A model generated the notes under the pieces. That model was not told the origin of the DNA. It ran no database searches and saw nothing but the letters and a program-made list of their open reading frames with translations. The translations under genes were made by a program, and so were the position numbers. DNA of 64,000 nucleotides from Thalassoglobus polymorphus (lineage in GTDB: Bacteria > Planctomycetota > Planctomycetia > Planctomycetales > Planctomycetaceae): the NCBI RefSeq assembly GCF_007744255.1, contig NZ_CP036267.1:5716001-5780000 (forward strand), read 5' to 3'. Below, one piece after another: positions 1-9,627 of the stretch (the stretch's first letter is position 1; each line of letters begins with the position of its first letter).

Positions 1-519
1 CAGCGTCGCACGGAGTGCCACGACGAGATCGTCCAATTGCAGCGGCGGACGACCAGATGAAAGGCCAACAAGTTGTCCGTTTGGCCCGGGAGCGAATCCT
101 TCTGCTGGCCCCACGATGAGCATGTCGTTGTTCGCCTGATCGACAACGATGAAGTCAATCCGTTGCAGGCCAGCCAAATACCGCAGCGAAGCGGGGATTT
201 CTTCCCCCGCTTCAAGAGCCTGTTTCACGGCGGCGTCCAGTTGTTTTAGAGAGAGCGTTCTCGCTTCGGACTCTTCGATCACGCTCGCGTTGAGCTGTTC
301 TTTCGAAAATTCTTCCTGAAGTTTTCTCAGTGCCGTTTTACTGATTCGCTTCTCACGCGTTGTCCCCAGAACCCCTTCGCCATCGATGATGATCCCGCCG
401 AAATTTTGAAATCCGCCGCCTCCACCATTATTCCCACCAAACTGGGCAAAGAGTTCTGCGCCAGGGAGCAAGAAGCACGAAGAAAGTGACAGGGCAAAAC
501 AGAGAAAAGGCGTTCGCAT
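1..519 (-). CDS. DUF1598-type secreted protein, N-terminal part (cut by window start)
   Basis: The reading frame starts at the ATG at 519 and runs left off the window with no stop, so only the first 173 residues are seen. Residues 1-25 form a signal peptide (MRTPFLCFALSLSSCFLLPG) that ends near AELFAQ. A Gly/Asn-rich stretch follows, then a charged region and the segment LAGLQRIDFIVVDQ, then LIVGPAEGF and a GRPPLQLDDLVVALRA motif. The motif order is that of the planctomycete DUF1598 family, whose function is not known. The protein is probably exported. No neighbour in the window suggests its role; the next gene is 445 bp away. The family call is from recalled motif similarity, so it is good but not certain. 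Confidence 0.72.
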   Translation of the reverse strand, partial: MRTPFLCFALSLSSCFLLPGAELFAQFGGNNGGGGGFQNFGGIIIDGEGVLGTTREKRISKTALRKLQEEFSKEQLNASVIEESEARTLSLKQLDAAVKQALEAGEEIPASLRYLAGLQRIDFIVVDQANNDMLIVGPAEGFAPGPNGQLVGLSSGRPPLQLDDLVVALRATL

Positions 520-963
520 TTCCGAGGCTCCAGTAAACTGAGTTCGAAGTTCCGGCACGTTATTCCCGACACTTTATCGCTCTCGCTACCCGTGAGATCA
601 CGGTTCTGGAAGGTAAACGCAAGGTTTCACGAAGCAGAACGAGAAGGGCACCATTGGATGTGCTCTGGCGTTTCAAAGTGAAAGTGTCTGGCGAACGCGC
701 GTAACTTCATCGTATCAACGTTCGATTCATAAACGCGAAGAAGAATTGTTTTGAAACAGCGATTTTCTCGTTCTTCAAATCTTTTCATCCCTGAGAACAT
801 TCAAAGGGGATGTGGGATTCGAAAAGTGGAGCAATTGGCGCCCATTCGCATCCCGCACCTCCCACACGTCCTGATTTCCATGGTTGTCTGCCCCAGCTTG
901 TTGGCGAGCAGTCTATGGAGTCATGGAAGTGGTCTTCACGGGTGTCCGGTAGGGAAAGTTGTT
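520..963. other. Intergenic region with a weak repeat trace
   Basis: No gene could be supported here. It lies upstream of the DUF1598 gene and downstream of trkH. Around 886-957 there is a degraded match to the second repeat family described below (TCTGCC...GGCGAGCAG...TTCACGGG). It shares the variant TATGGAGTCATGGAAG with a trace near 57.85 kb. The short open frames here lack start signals and family resemblance. Confidence 0.4.
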
Positions 964-2535
964 CTATTGCTTTCGCCAGAATTGTGGTGAAAAGAGAACC
1001 AGAATCGCGAAGAGTTCGAGTCGCCCCAGCAGCATTAACAGGGTCAGCAGGGCTTTCCCTTGCTGAGAGAATCCGGAGTAGTTGTCTGCGGGGCCAATCA
1101 CTCCCAGTCCCGGGCCGATGTTGTTGAGGGTTGATGCGACTGCGGTCGCACAGTCAATGAGTTTTTCAGCTGCGGTATGTTCATCATGCTTCGCCCAAAG
1201 ATCGTCCGGTTCGATCGTAATCAGCAAGAGCCAACTGGAAAGAAAGATCACCATGATCATACAGAAGTAAACGACGACGTCATTTCGAACGCGGTCATCG
1301 ATCACCGACTTCCCCAGCCGGACAGGACGAACGACATTCGGTCGAAAGGCTTTTTCAATCTCCAGGAAGAAGATCTTTCCAAGCAGCACCCAACGAATCA
1401 CTTTGATTCCACCCGCTGTCGATCCGGCACAGCCGCCGACGAACATGAGCAGAAAAATGAGCCCTTTTGAAAACTCCGTCCAGTTCGAAAAGTCTTCACT
1501 ACCGAATCCCGTGGTCGTCATAATACTCACGGACGTGAATAATGAATGCCGGAGAGCGGTGAGGGTATCGGGGTAAATTTCGTTCGCCATTAAGCTGATC
1601 GTCAGGACCAGCGAGGTCACGCCGATGAGAGCTAGGTAGGCTCGAAATTCAGGGTCGCGGGTCAAAAATTTTATTCGCTGCTTCCAGGTCAGCTCTGCTT
1701 TTCGATGCCGAAAGACAAGGTAATAAAGCGAGAAGTTCACACCAGCGAGGATCATAAATACGAGAATGATTGCTTCAACTGGCCCACCGTTGTAGTGACC
1801 AGCACTGGCATTGTGCGTGCTGAAGCCTCCGGTCGCCATGGTTCCAAATGAATGGCAAAGTGCATCGTACAAGGGGACATGAGCAAGCATCAGCAACACA
1901 GTTTCAAGAGCGCTCAAGGCGACGTAAATCGACCACATCAACAACGCCGATTCCTGCACGCGCGGCCGGACCGATTCCGTAATCGGACCGGGAACTTCAC
2001 GCTTGAGCATCGCCTTTCCGCCTGCTCCCAGTTGCCCCAAAATTGCAACGAACAGCACGATAATTCCCATTCCGCCCAGCCAGTGCGTGAATGATCGCCA
2101 GAACATTACACAGCGAGGAACAAGATCAGGGTCTTCGAGTTCTGTTAACAATGAGGCCCCAGTGGTCGTGAATCCAGAGACCGATTCGAAGAAGGCATCG
2201 ATCGGTGTCAGTTTCACACCGGGAGCACTTTCACTTCCAGAAAGCAGAAACGGCAACGCTCCCAGAACACCTGCCAGAATCCAACCGAGGCCAACAGTCG
2301 CGAAAGCTTCTTTGCGAAGAATCGACGCGTGCTTGTCAAAGCGTCCCCAAAGGTAAAGCCCACCACCAAGGCCCAAGCTACAGGCGATCGCCCCAATCAG
2401 GCCCCAGAATCCATCGTGCTCAAACGTTTCTACCTTCCCGACAGCAGGAAACGCCCAAGGCAGGCTGAACACCATCGATGCGCCGACCAGCAAGCCGAGC
2501 ATCCCAAGCATCCGCGCAACGACAAACCAGTTCAT
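964..2535 (-). CDS. trkH: TrkH-type potassium uptake channel subunit
   Basis: This is a 523-residue polytopic membrane protein of the TrkH/KtrB/HKT superfamily, the ion-conducting subunit of Trk potassium uptake. The four pore-loop repeats are visible in order: FTTTGAS near residue 122, ATGGFS near 233, TTTGFG near 341 and NNIGPG near 467. Each is followed by a hydrophobic helix, and [12 protein letters not shown] follows the third repeat as in TrkH. The length fits the family. No trkA or ktrA regulator is adjacent, so the regulatory subunit must lie elsewhere. The gene stands alone, with 115 bp to the next gene upstream. No good Shine-Dalgarno sequence precedes the ATG. Confidence 0.93.
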   Translation of the reverse strand: MNWFVVARMLGMLGLLVGASMVFSLPWAFPAVGKVETFEHDGFWGLIGAIACSLGLGGGLYLWGRFDKHASILRKEAFATVGLGWILAGVLGALPFLLSGSESAPGVKLTPIDAFFESVSGFTTTGASLLTELEDPDLVPRCVMFWRSFTHWLGGMGIIVLFVAILGQLGAGGKAMLKREVPGPITESVRPRVQESALLMWSIYVALSALETVLLMLAHVPLYDALCHSFGTMATGGFSTHNASAGHYNGGPVEAIILVFMILAGVNFSLYYLVFRHRKAELTWKQRIKFLTRDPEFRAYLALIGVTSLVLTISLMANEIYPDTLTALRHSLFTSVSIMTTTGFGSEDFSNWTEFSKGLIFLLMFVGGCAGSTAGGIKVIRWVLLGKIFFLEIEKAFRPNVVRPVRLGKSVIDDRVRNDVVVYFCMIMVIFLSSWLLLITIEPDDLWAKHDEHTAAEKLIDCATAVASTLNNIGPGLGVIGPADNYSGFSQQGKALLTLLMLLGRLELFAILVLFSPQFWRKQ

Positions 2536-2650
2536 GGTGTTCGATATCTTGTTGAAAACTTCTTCAGAAAGAAACGACTCTTATTCGCGAAGAGTATGCA
2601 GAACAGTAGCTGAATGCGAGAGTTCACAAACAGGGAGCATACAAGATTCG

Positions 2651-3733
2651 CTATCGAAGCGGAAACTCTATCGGCCTGCGTAACTCGTTCGAGCGATAAA
2701 TCGCTGTGAACAGCTCCACAACAACACGTCCTTCTTCGCCGGTGACCATGGGGTCGCGATCATTCAAGACTGCCTGGAGAAAGTCCTGAATCTGCAATGT
2801 GTGATAGTGTTGAGTCGCGTTGATCTTCTGGAAGTGCTCACGGTCTTCCTGTTCGAATTGACTGAGGAGGTGTTCTTCACCGAGAATCGACCAGACGTCA
2901 TTCAAGGGAGGATCTGCAATTTCACTCATCCCCGCGACGAAAGAAGCTCCGGTGTCGGTTTGGACTCCGACTGACGCACCGTTGGAACCATGCACATGCA
3001 CTTTGGTGTAAATTCCGGGGTTCTGAGAGAGGCTCGTCACAAGATTCCCCAGTGCTCCGCTACGGAAGCGAATGTTTGCTACGGCGGTATCTTCCACTTC
3101 GATATAAGGGTGATTCAAGTTTCCCCAGTAGCCGGAGACCTCAGCGATCTCACCCATGAACCATTGGAGTAAATCAAGCTGATGCGGCGACTGATTCACC
3201 AGAACACCGCCCCCTTCGGTCTCCCATTTTCCACGCCACGGATCAGATTGGTAATATGCCTGATCCCGCCAACTGAACATGGAAAATGTCCCCAGAACCG
3301 GCTGGCCGATCTTTCCTGCATCGATGGCCGCCTTCATTCGCTGTACCGGTTCGAACAACCGGCGTTGACTCACGACGCCGAGTTTGACATTCCCATCCTG
3401 AGCGGCACGAATCATTGCATCGCAAGCTTTCAGAGAGGATGCCAAAGGTTTTTCAACCAAGACATGCACTCCCGCTTTCGCAGCAGCGACTGTTGGTTCT
3501 TCGTGGAGCGGATGCGGCGTGCAAATCATCACAGCATCCAGCCCGGCGGTCTTGAGCATCTCGGTCAGCGAATCAAATGGTTGTGCCCCGTACCGGTCTG
3601 CGAACTGCTTCGCACGACTGAACTGAGCATCGCACGCTGCGACAAAGTTGGCTTCGGGCAATTCAGTGAGAGCAACCGCGTGTAAGTCTCCCACTTTTCC
3701 ACAACCAATAATTCCAATCCGCAAGCCGCTCAT
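2651..3733 (-). CDS. Gfo/Idh/MocA family oxidoreductase
   Basis: This is a 360-residue NAD(P)-dependent oxidoreductase. The N-terminal Rossmann motif GIIGCGKVG is at residues 7-15, and the VEKPLA motif near residue 93 carries the usual catalytic or substrate-binding lysine. The C-terminal half has the typical Gfo/Idh/MocA alpha/beta domain (GGGVLVNQSPHQLDLLQWF). It is the second gene of a two-gene minus-strand unit: its ATG overlaps the stop of the upstream TIM-barrel protein by 4 bp, indicating translational coupling. Such pairs in planctomycetes act on inositols or modified sugars, but the substrate cannot be read from the sequence. Confidence 0.9.
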   Translation of the reverse strand: MSGLRIGIIGCGKVGDLHAVALTELPEANFVAACDAQFSRAKQFADRYGAQPFDSLTEMLKTAGLDAVMICTPHPLHEEPTVAAAKAGVHVLVEKPLASSLKACDAMIRAAQDGNVKLGVVSQRRLFEPVQRMKAAIDAGKIGQPVLGTFSMFSWRDQAYYQSDPWRGKWETEGGGVLVNQSPHQLDLLQWFMGEIAEVSGYWGNLNHPYIEVEDTAVANIRFRSGALGNLVTSLSQNPGIYTKVHVHGSNGASVGVQTDTGASFVAGMSEIADPPLNDVWSILGEEHLLSQFEQEDREHFQKINATQHYHTLQIQDFLQAVLNDRDPMVTGEEGRVVVELFTAIYRSNELRRPIEFPLR

Positions 3734-4638
3734 TCATTCCCCTCCGGAAAATAGATCTCGACCATGCGATGAAGAAATTCCAACGATTCCCGCATTTCGC
3801 CCAGCCCATTCATTCCATCTTCAATGCTGATCCAGCCCGAGTAGTGATGTTCAGCCAGGATTGTGAAAATGGCATCATAGTCGTTGATTCCTTTTCCGGT
3901 GACACCATGTAAGAGCGAATCGGAATACCCGATGGTTCCATCACTTTGCAACAGGTCATCAAGCGTCGCTCCTTCCACGAGGTAACGATCACTCGCGTGC
4001 ATACTCACCACACGGTCAGCGACATGCTTGAGGAGTTCGATCGGATCATCACCTGCGACAACAGCATTGGATGGGTCATATTGAACGCCGAAGAATTCTC
4101 GCTCTGGAAAGGCTGCGAGAAGTTCCAGAAAGACCTCTTGCTTTTGTGCGAATTCGGGATACTTCCAAAATCCATCTTTGTAGTGGTTCTCAAGCCCTAA
4201 GATGACACCGTATTCGCGGGCGACGGGAAGTAACTCTTCGAAGCATTCACAAACCCATTCGATACCCTGCTGTCGGCTCACTTCCGGAAACCGTTGCCCG
4301 CTCAATACGCGGCAAACAGTCCCTTCGCCCCCAAGGTGATGGCAGGCTTGAATCATCGCGATTTCACGATCGACCGATTTTTTGCGACCCTCTGCATCCG
4401 GGTTTGTGAAATCGGGAGAGCAACAGAGCATCGGCATCACAAACCCAGCTGCGTGAATCGCATCGCGAAGTCGATCGAGATACTCCCGCGAAGTGCTCGT
4501 GAAAAAGCCGTCGTACATCTCCAGCCCATCCGCCGGAAGCCCTTTCGCCATTTCGATCCAGTCAAAGACCGACATCGTTCGCGCACCAGCGATCTCATCA
4601 AGATAACATTTCGGGAAAGCACTGATTTTAGGTGGCAT
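3730..4638 (-). CDS. Sugar phosphate isomerase/epimerase-like TIM-barrel protein
   Basis: This 302-residue protein belongs to the xylose isomerase-like TIM barrel superfamily (AP endonuclease 2 fold). Visible metal-site features are GLENHY near residue 148, FFGVQYDPSNAV near 183-194, VVSMHASDR near 212 and a C-terminal WISIEDG near 264. These supply the Glu, Asp, His and Glu expected at strand ends. There is no signal peptide, so it is cytosolic. It is the first gene of an operon with the overlapping oxidoreductase. Together they probably isomerise and oxidise a sugar or cyclitol. The exact substrate is unknown. Confidence 0.87.
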   Translation of the reverse strand: MPPKISAFPKCYLDEIAGARTMSVFDWIEMAKGLPADGLEMYDGFFTSTSREYLDRLRDAIHAAGFVMPMLCCSPDFTNPDAEGRKKSVDREIAMIQACHHLGGEGTVCRVLSGQRFPEVSRQQGIEWVCECFEELLPVAREYGVILGLENHYKDGFWKYPEFAQKQEVFLELLAAFPEREFFGVQYDPSNAVVAGDDPIELLKHVADRVVSMHASDRYLVEGATLDDLLQSDGTIGYSDSLLHGVTGKGINDYDAIFTILAEHHYSGWISIEDGMNGLGEMRESLEFLHRMVEIYFPEGNE

Positions 4639-4868
4639 GTTTCTTCAATGCGAATTTGTCGAGGAACAGTTTGATTTTTCAAGATAGTAATTTGCAGGCG
4701 GTTCCTCGACCACCCTGTCAGGAAGCGGAACAGTGGACATTAAGGTGTGTATGTAGGTGAGCATGAAAATGTTGACTGAAGAGAGTGTTGCCTCCAGCAT
4801 TGCCTACAATGCGAGGCATATCACTGTATGCACTTCAAGTATTTGCACCTCAAGCTGGATCGCGTCGA

Positions 4869-5600
4869 ATGGTTTCTCGCCCACTTCTTTTGATTCTCAT
4901 TCCATTTGTTCTCATCGTTGCAACGTGTGGCACTTCGGGTGTTGCTCAAGAAGTGGCAGGAGAGAAGGTACTGAAGCATCAGGTCCGAACAATTTCAGGC
5001 TGGACGGTCCACGTCGATGAAGAACTCATTTCCGGCCAGGCTGATTCACTTGGGGACGTTGCGTTGCGACTTCTCGATAACAAGCTCTTCGAAATCAAAC
5101 TTCGCCTCCCTGCGGAGCGAGTGCAGCAGTTGCAAACGATCCACATTTGGATCGATGCTCACCATGAACTGACCAGCATGCAGTATCATCCCGGATCCGG
5201 TTGGCTGAAGGAGCATGGTTACGATCCGAAGATGGTCAAGTCGGTTCACATCCCTCGAGCTCAGCGTTTTGTGGACCACATCGCTCAACATGCTCAGCCC
5301 TGGGCACTCTTGCACGAACTGGCGCACGCCTACCATGACCAGTTCCTCGGCTGGGAACACACCGGCATTCGGCAAGCTTACGAGGAAATGAAAGAGTCCG
5401 GAAAATTCGAGCAGGTTCTTCACATCAGCGGACGTCAACGCACACATTACGCCTTGACGAATCCAAAAGAATTTTTCGCCGAAATGAGCGAGGCATTTCT
5501 GGGAACAAACGATTTCTATCCTTTCGTTCGCGGGGAACTTCGTGAAGCTCTCCCGGAAACGTATGCACTGATGCAATCGATTTGGCTGAAACCGAACTGA
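4869..5600 (+). CDS. Secreted HExxH protein, putative zinc metallopeptidase
   Basis: The chosen ATG gives a 243-residue protein whose first residues (MVSRPLLLILIPFVLIVAT) form a signal peptide. A longer in-frame start at 4785 would put 28 unlikely residues in front of it. The core is LLHELAHAYHDQFLG, a clear HExxH zinc motif. About 50 residues later EFFAEMSEAFLG can supply the third, glutamate ligand. This arrangement resembles the ATLF/PPEP class of small extracellular metallopeptidases, but I recognise only the motif and spacing, not a named family. It is a single gene with no partner. It could be a catalytically active peptidase or a cell-wall-associated protein that keeps the fold. Confidence 0.7.
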   Translation: MVSRPLLLILIPFVLIVATCGTSGVAQEVAGEKVLKHQVRTISGWTVHVDEELISGQADSLGDVALRLLDNKLFEIKLRLPAERVQQLQTIHIWIDAHHELTSMQYHPGSGWLKEHGYDPKMVKSVHIPRAQRFVDHIAQHAQPWALLHELAHAYHDQFLGWEHTGIRQAYEEMKESGKFEQVLHISGRQRTHYALTNPKEFFAEMSEAFLGTNDFYPFVRGELREALPETYALMQSIWLKPN

Positions 5601-5787
5601 TTTTTTGAACGACTTCCGCTTGCTGGAAATTTGAGGCGTCGATTCGTGTAGCTGTTGAATTCAGGAGTGACTAGAATTCCGTCGAGAGTCGTTAATTCAA
5701 AGAAAATGCCGACTTTTTGTGATCCAGACCTACTGGATCTCGTTTTTTTTATACCCACTCCACATTCTTCCTTCGGAACGCTCCACT

Positions 5788-6795
5788 GTGACTGAACTCT
5801 TACTTATGTTCGTCGGCCTGTCTGTTGTGATCGTAATCGCAGCCATATTTCTGGCCAGCTCTGCAGACGTCATTGCCGAAGGAACCAATCTGGGGCGATC
5901 AATGGCTGGGTTGATTCTGCTTGCCGGAGCAACCAGCTTGCCGGAGTTGATGGTCGGCTGGACCGGAGTGAAGATCGAAGCCTTCGACCTGACCATTGGA
6001 GAACTTCTCGGTAGCTGTCTACTCAATTTGTTGATTCTGGCTCTAATGGACCTGCTGACCCGCACGAAAGGGACGATGCTCTCGCGAATGTCCTCCGCCC
6101 ATGCACTCTCCGCAGCGACCTGCGTCTTGCTTGCAACGATCGTTCTGATCAGCTTGCTTCTACGAATCGAAACCACATTTCTTCGCTTGGGAGTCGGGTC
6201 CTGGGTCGTGGCAGTGGTGTACTTTGGATGCATGCGGCTTATCTACAAAGACCAGAAGATGCAAGAATCGACACCCGAACCTGCTTCGAGTCCAGAAACA
6301 GTTCAGGAATCGCTCGTTAAAGCATTCGGAATCTATATCGCTGCCGCAGCAGTGATTTTCTTTGCCGCTCCGAAGCTGGCTGTCTCAGCGGATCACCTCG
6401 CGCATGAATCAGGACTTGGCGAAACGTTCTTTGGAACTGTGTTCGTTGCCTTGATCACATCTTTGCCGGAACTTGTGGCAACATACACAGCGATCCGAAT
6501 CGGAGCGTTTGACATGGCGGTCGGGAACATCTTTGGAAGCAATTGCATCAACATCTTCATTATTTCAATCGTCGATGCTGCCTCCGCCTCCCCCATCCTG
6601 TCTGTCGCTTCGCTGACTCATACGTTAACGGCTGCGTCTGTCGTCTTGATCACAACTGTCGCCGTCGTTTCATTACTTTATCGTGCCAAGAAAGGCATCC
6701 TTCTTCTCGAGCCGGATGCCATCATGATCATATTACTCGTGATTGGATCACTGTACCTGGTCTACCAACCCCCAACCATTGGCCTCGCACAGTAG
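5788..6795 (+). CDS. Calcium/sodium antiporter (CaCA family)
   Basis: This membrane protein has two inverted repeats, each with the signature of cation/Ca2+ exchangers. The first is GATSLPELMVGW followed by GELLGSCLLN. The second is ALITSLPELVATY followed by GNIFGSNCINIF. These alpha-repeats form the ion site. About ten hydrophobic helices are present, with a charged loop between the halves. I chose the GTG at 5788 because GGAA lies 9 nt upstream and the first helix then begins at once. A GTG at 5719 would add 23 residues and ATG 5806 would remove six. It probably exports Ca2+ in exchange for Na+ or H+. Confidence 0.88.
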   Translation: MTELLLMFVGLSVVIVIAAIFLASSADVIAEGTNLGRSMAGLILLAGATSLPELMVGWTGVKIEAFDLTIGELLGSCLLNLLILALMDLLTRTKGTMLSRMSSAHALSAATCVLLATIVLISLLLRIETTFLRLGVGSWVVAVVYFGCMRLIYKDQKMQESTPEPASSPETVQESLVKAFGIYIAAAAVIFFAAPKLAVSADHLAHESGLGETFFGTVFVALITSLPELVATYTAIRIGAFDMAVGNIFGSNCINIFIISIVDAASASPILSVASLTHTLTAASVVLITTVAVVSLLYRAKKGILLLEPDAIMIILLVIGSLYLVYQPPTIGLAQ

Positions 6796-7031
6796 GAGAC
6801 CGCACTGTAAGGAAGATACCGTGAAGGCTGGTCTTTCGACACACGACAGGGCGAACCGGGGACCTGCGCAACCAACATCTATAAAGTGCAATGAGGGAAT
6901 CAAGACGGTCTCCGCAGTCTGTGATTTCAGTCAGTCATCAAAACTGAAAAAAGAGAAGTCACTCCGGTGTTGTTCCCAGCAGCGTTCTGGTTGGTTACGA
7001 TTCCTTCTCGAAGCTTTAATTGGTTCACAAT

Positions 7032-8615
7032 ATGTCGATGCTTAACAAGACGTTTGCTCTGACAGTTCGTGCTTTGCGCGTCGACTCTCGAAATCTTTCT
7101 CCGCACTTGATGCGAGCCGGGCTGTGCTTTTTCGTTTTTATTTTCCTGATGTCCGTTCATGCGGAACTCAGGTTTCAGGCTCCGGGAAGGACGCTGTTCG
7201 GCTGGATCATTTATGCGAACACCGTTTTCGCTTCATTTGTCGTTCCGATGCTTTTTGCAACAGCGATCACCGAAGAGAAAGAAGAACGGACTCTGGCCCT
7301 GCTGCAAATCGCGGATGTCTCACCATTCACGCTGCTGATCGGAAAATCGCTCCCGAGGATGCTATCGCTGTTCCAAATTTTCATTATTCAGCTTCCATTT
7401 TGCATGCTTGCAATCACCTTAGGGGGTGTTTCCCTTGAACAGGTTCTGTCATGTTATATGGCAGTTGGCGCGTACGCGTTCTTTATTGCGTGCGTCGGAC
7501 TGTGGTGCTCGGTCATTTTCCGATCTTCCGCAAGTGCCATGGGTATGGCAGGGATTCTGGTGTTGGCGTACCACCTCTTGCCACTCATCTTGCACGGCAT
7601 CTTTTCGATGTTGTCGATGTATCCGTCCTGGACTCCGATTTCTCTAAAAGTGATTCAAGGTCTCGGATACTTTTGGCCCACATCGATATCAACTCAGCTG
7701 CCCATCATTCTCTCTCCAGGGTATTCAGGTGGAATTCCTGAGAAGCAGATTGCTGTGAACGTGATTACGGGACTCGTGTTTTTCCTACTGTCGCAGCGGA
7801 CCTTTCAATTCTTCAATCGCGAAATCGACAGTGCCCCCGTCCGGCGTCGATCACAAAAAACTTCAGAGAAATCATCGAGACGCCGACGGGCCTGGGGTTC
7901 TGCCATTCTTTGGAAAGAGTTCTATTTTGGGGCGGGAGGACATCTCTATCTCATCGGGAAATTTGTGTTCTACGGTCTGACGGTACTACTCATCTCCTTG
8001 GCAATTGCAGGTTGGCAATGGAGTAAAATGAACCTGGAATACACTGCGGTGATTTCGACCAACGTGATGTTCTTTCTATTCTTCCCGCTCGAACTTGTGC
8101 TGACTATCGCGAGAGTTTTTTATCCAGAGGTTCGAGACAAAACACTCTCTTCGCTGGTCATGTTGCCGCTTTCCATCCGGCAACTTGCCTATTCAAAAAT
8201 CATCGGTGGACTGCTGGGCCTCATCCCCGTTTTGACGTACCTGTCGCTCGGTTTACTGATTCACCCGGATCCACTTCAGTCAATCTGGAAAGAGTTCCAG
8301 AGTAGCCCACTGGAGATGTCTCTCGTTATTTTGAACATCCTTGGACAGATCCTGTTGTATTTACATGGTGTGGTCTGGTTGTCAGTCCGGATGAATGGTT
8401 TGTGGGCTATTTTCGCCGCTGGCATCATCCAATACTTCGTAATGCTCTTCATCGGACTGTTTTTCATGTTGATGATCGCCTACTCAGGAGTTTCGATTCC
8501 CGATCAGGCTGGACAGTTCATCGCATTTCTCGCAGCTGCAGTGGTCTTTGCCTTCACGCTGTTTCTGCATATCAATACCGGATTCCAACTGAAGCAGAAG
8601 GCGGCTCAAGCGTAG
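7032..8615 (+). CDS. ABC-2 type transporter permease
   Basis: This is a protein of about 527 residues with roughly twelve membrane helices in two halves of six, separated by a basic linker (RRRSQKTSEKSSRRRRAW). The cytoplasmic motif EEKEERTLALLQIADVS after the second helix, and the similar VRDKTLSSLVMLPLS in the second half, are typical of ABC-2 permeases. No ATP-binding subunit lies next to it, so its ATPase must be encoded elsewhere. The ATG at 7032 or 7038 is likely; a TTG at 7020 is also in frame. Its TAG stop codon is the first triplet of an 81-bp repeat, so the native 3' end may have been changed by the insertion. Confidence 0.82.
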   Translation: MSMLNKTFALTVRALRVDSRNLSPHLMRAGLCFFVFIFLMSVHAELRFQAPGRTLFGWIIYANTVFASFVVPMLFATAITEEKEERTLALLQIADVSPFTLLIGKSLPRMLSLFQIFIIQLPFCMLAITLGGVSLEQVLSCYMAVGAYAFFIACVGLWCSVIFRSSASAMGMAGILVLAYHLLPLILHGIFSMLSMYPSWTPISLKVIQGLGYFWPTSISTQLPIILSPGYSGGIPEKQIAVNVITGLVFFLLSQRTFQFFNREIDSAPVRRRSQKTSEKSSRRRRAWGSAILWKEFYFGAGGHLYLIGKFVFYGLTVLLISLAIAGWQWSKMNLEYTAVISTNVMFFLFFPLELVLTIARVFYPEVRDKTLSSLVMLPLSIRQLAYSKIIGGLLGLIPVLTYLSLGLLIHPDPLQSIWKEFQSSPLEMSLVILNILGQILLYLHGVVWLSVRMNGLWAIFAAGIIQYFVMLFIGLFFMLMIAYSGVSIPDQAGQFIAFLAAAVVFAFTLFLHINTGFQLKQKAAQA

Positions 8616-8693
8616 AACCAGTCCGAAAACCTCTGAAATAGCCGCTTTTCTCAACGTTTGAGAGGGCATTTTCAAGTTTCAGGATCAGTTCTA
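8613..8693 (+). repeat. Family-1 palindromic repeat (81 bp), copy A
   Basis: This copy begins TAGAACCAGTCC and ends GGATCAGTTCTA, which are imperfect inverted ends. Its centre is a hairpin (CTCAACGTTTGAG). It is nearly identical in length and sequence to copies at 10540 and 51010 and similar to those at 22597, 23706, 35891, 55474 and 56520. Its first three bases are the TAG stop of the ABC-2 permease gene. Confidence 0.9.
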
Positions 8694-8880
8694 AAGATCT
8701 TGATCGTTTTCAAAACGCTTCAAATACAGATTTCCTTGACAGAGTCGCCCCTCAACATCCGGTCAAGCTGCCCGGACCTTTCTGGAAAGAACGCACACGT
8801 TCTGCCTCGTGGTGATGTGCAATTATCAACTTGAAAAGGACTCTCCACGGGCACGGAAAATAACGAGCGATCTCTGAGAC

Positions 8881-9627
8881 TTACCAGTCTTCGACTTCAT
8901 CCCCGGCATCGATTGTCGTGAGTGCCTGGCGAACTTCGAAGGGGGCAGACATGCTGTAGAAGCGGACAGCGCCATTACCCAATAACAGATTCCCTCCGCC
9001 GCGATGTGCCGTTTCAGAATCTTCGTTGATTGCCGACAGGTAGTCCCCATCAACATCGTTTGGTGACATCCAATGCACTGCATCTTTTGGCAAGGTTTCC
9101 ATGACCATGACAGTGTTTGAGGTTCCATCTTTGATTTCATCAAATTGACGCGAACGTTCCGGGTGGAAGAAATTCTCTTCCCCGACAATCGCCTGATATG
9201 CGGTGTGCGTCGGCGGACCTTCCGTTGATGGACATTGATACAAAGCGATGACCGTTTCACGAGCTTGCGCGTTGACTGGATCACTCCACGGTTTGGTAAG
9301 GTCAATCATTTTGTACAATGCTTGCTGATCAATAAAAGGCAAGATCAGAGTCCGCCAACTGTGCAGCCGGTTTCCACGTTCATCAACGGTGTATGCCGGA
9401 GGAAGAGATTGATACGTCTCCGCATAATTGTGAATGGCAATTCCGATTTGCTTGAGATTGTTTTTGCATTGAGTTCGCCTCGCAGCACCTCGAGAGGTCC
9501 TCGTTGCTGGCAGAGACAAGGCCACGATGACCGCGATAATTGCCAGAATGACCAAGAATTCAATGAGCGTCAGACCGGATCGATCCCGATGCCGTTTTAC
9601 CTGGTCGTATAGAGAGTGCTGAGCCAT
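8881..9627 (-). CDS. DUF1559 pseudopilin-like protein
   Basis: This is a 248-residue protein of the planctomycete DUF1559 family, which carries a type IV pilin-like N-terminus. The prepilin-type signal RSGLTLIEFLVILAIIAVIV begins near residue 16, with the usual glutamate five residues after the cleavage glycine. RRTQCKNNLKQIGIAIHNY follows, and the C-terminal GNGAVRFYS matches the family's H-X9-DG-like ending. The protein is probably processed by a prepilin peptidase and exported by a type II-like system. A GspF-like protein is encoded at 48.6 kb. It is shorter than most family members and stands alone. Confidence 0.88.
   Translation of the reverse strand: MAQHSLYDQVKRHRDRSGLTLIEFLVILAIIAVIVALSLPATRTSRGAARRTQCKNNLKQIGIAIHNYAETYQSLPPAYTVDERGNRLHSWRTLILPFIDQQALYKMIDLTKPWSDPVNAQARETVIALYQCPSTEGPPTHTAYQAIVGEENFFHPERSRQFDEIKDGTSNTVMVMETLPKDAVHWMSPNDVDGDYLSAINEDSETAHRGGGNLLLGNGAVRFYSMSAPFEVRQALTTIDAGDEVEDW

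Noticed and set aside
751-1127. Plus-strand frames upstream and antisense of trkH
   Set aside because: No start signals or family features; they overlap the trkH C-terminus or a repeat trace.
5046-5576. Minus-strand frame of 176 codons opposite the HExxH gene
   Set aside because: It lies fully antisense to a gene with signal peptide and zinc motif, and its translation has no family features.
6393-6596. Minus-strand frame inside the antiporter gene
   Set aside because: Antisense to the second conserved alpha-repeat; no independent support.
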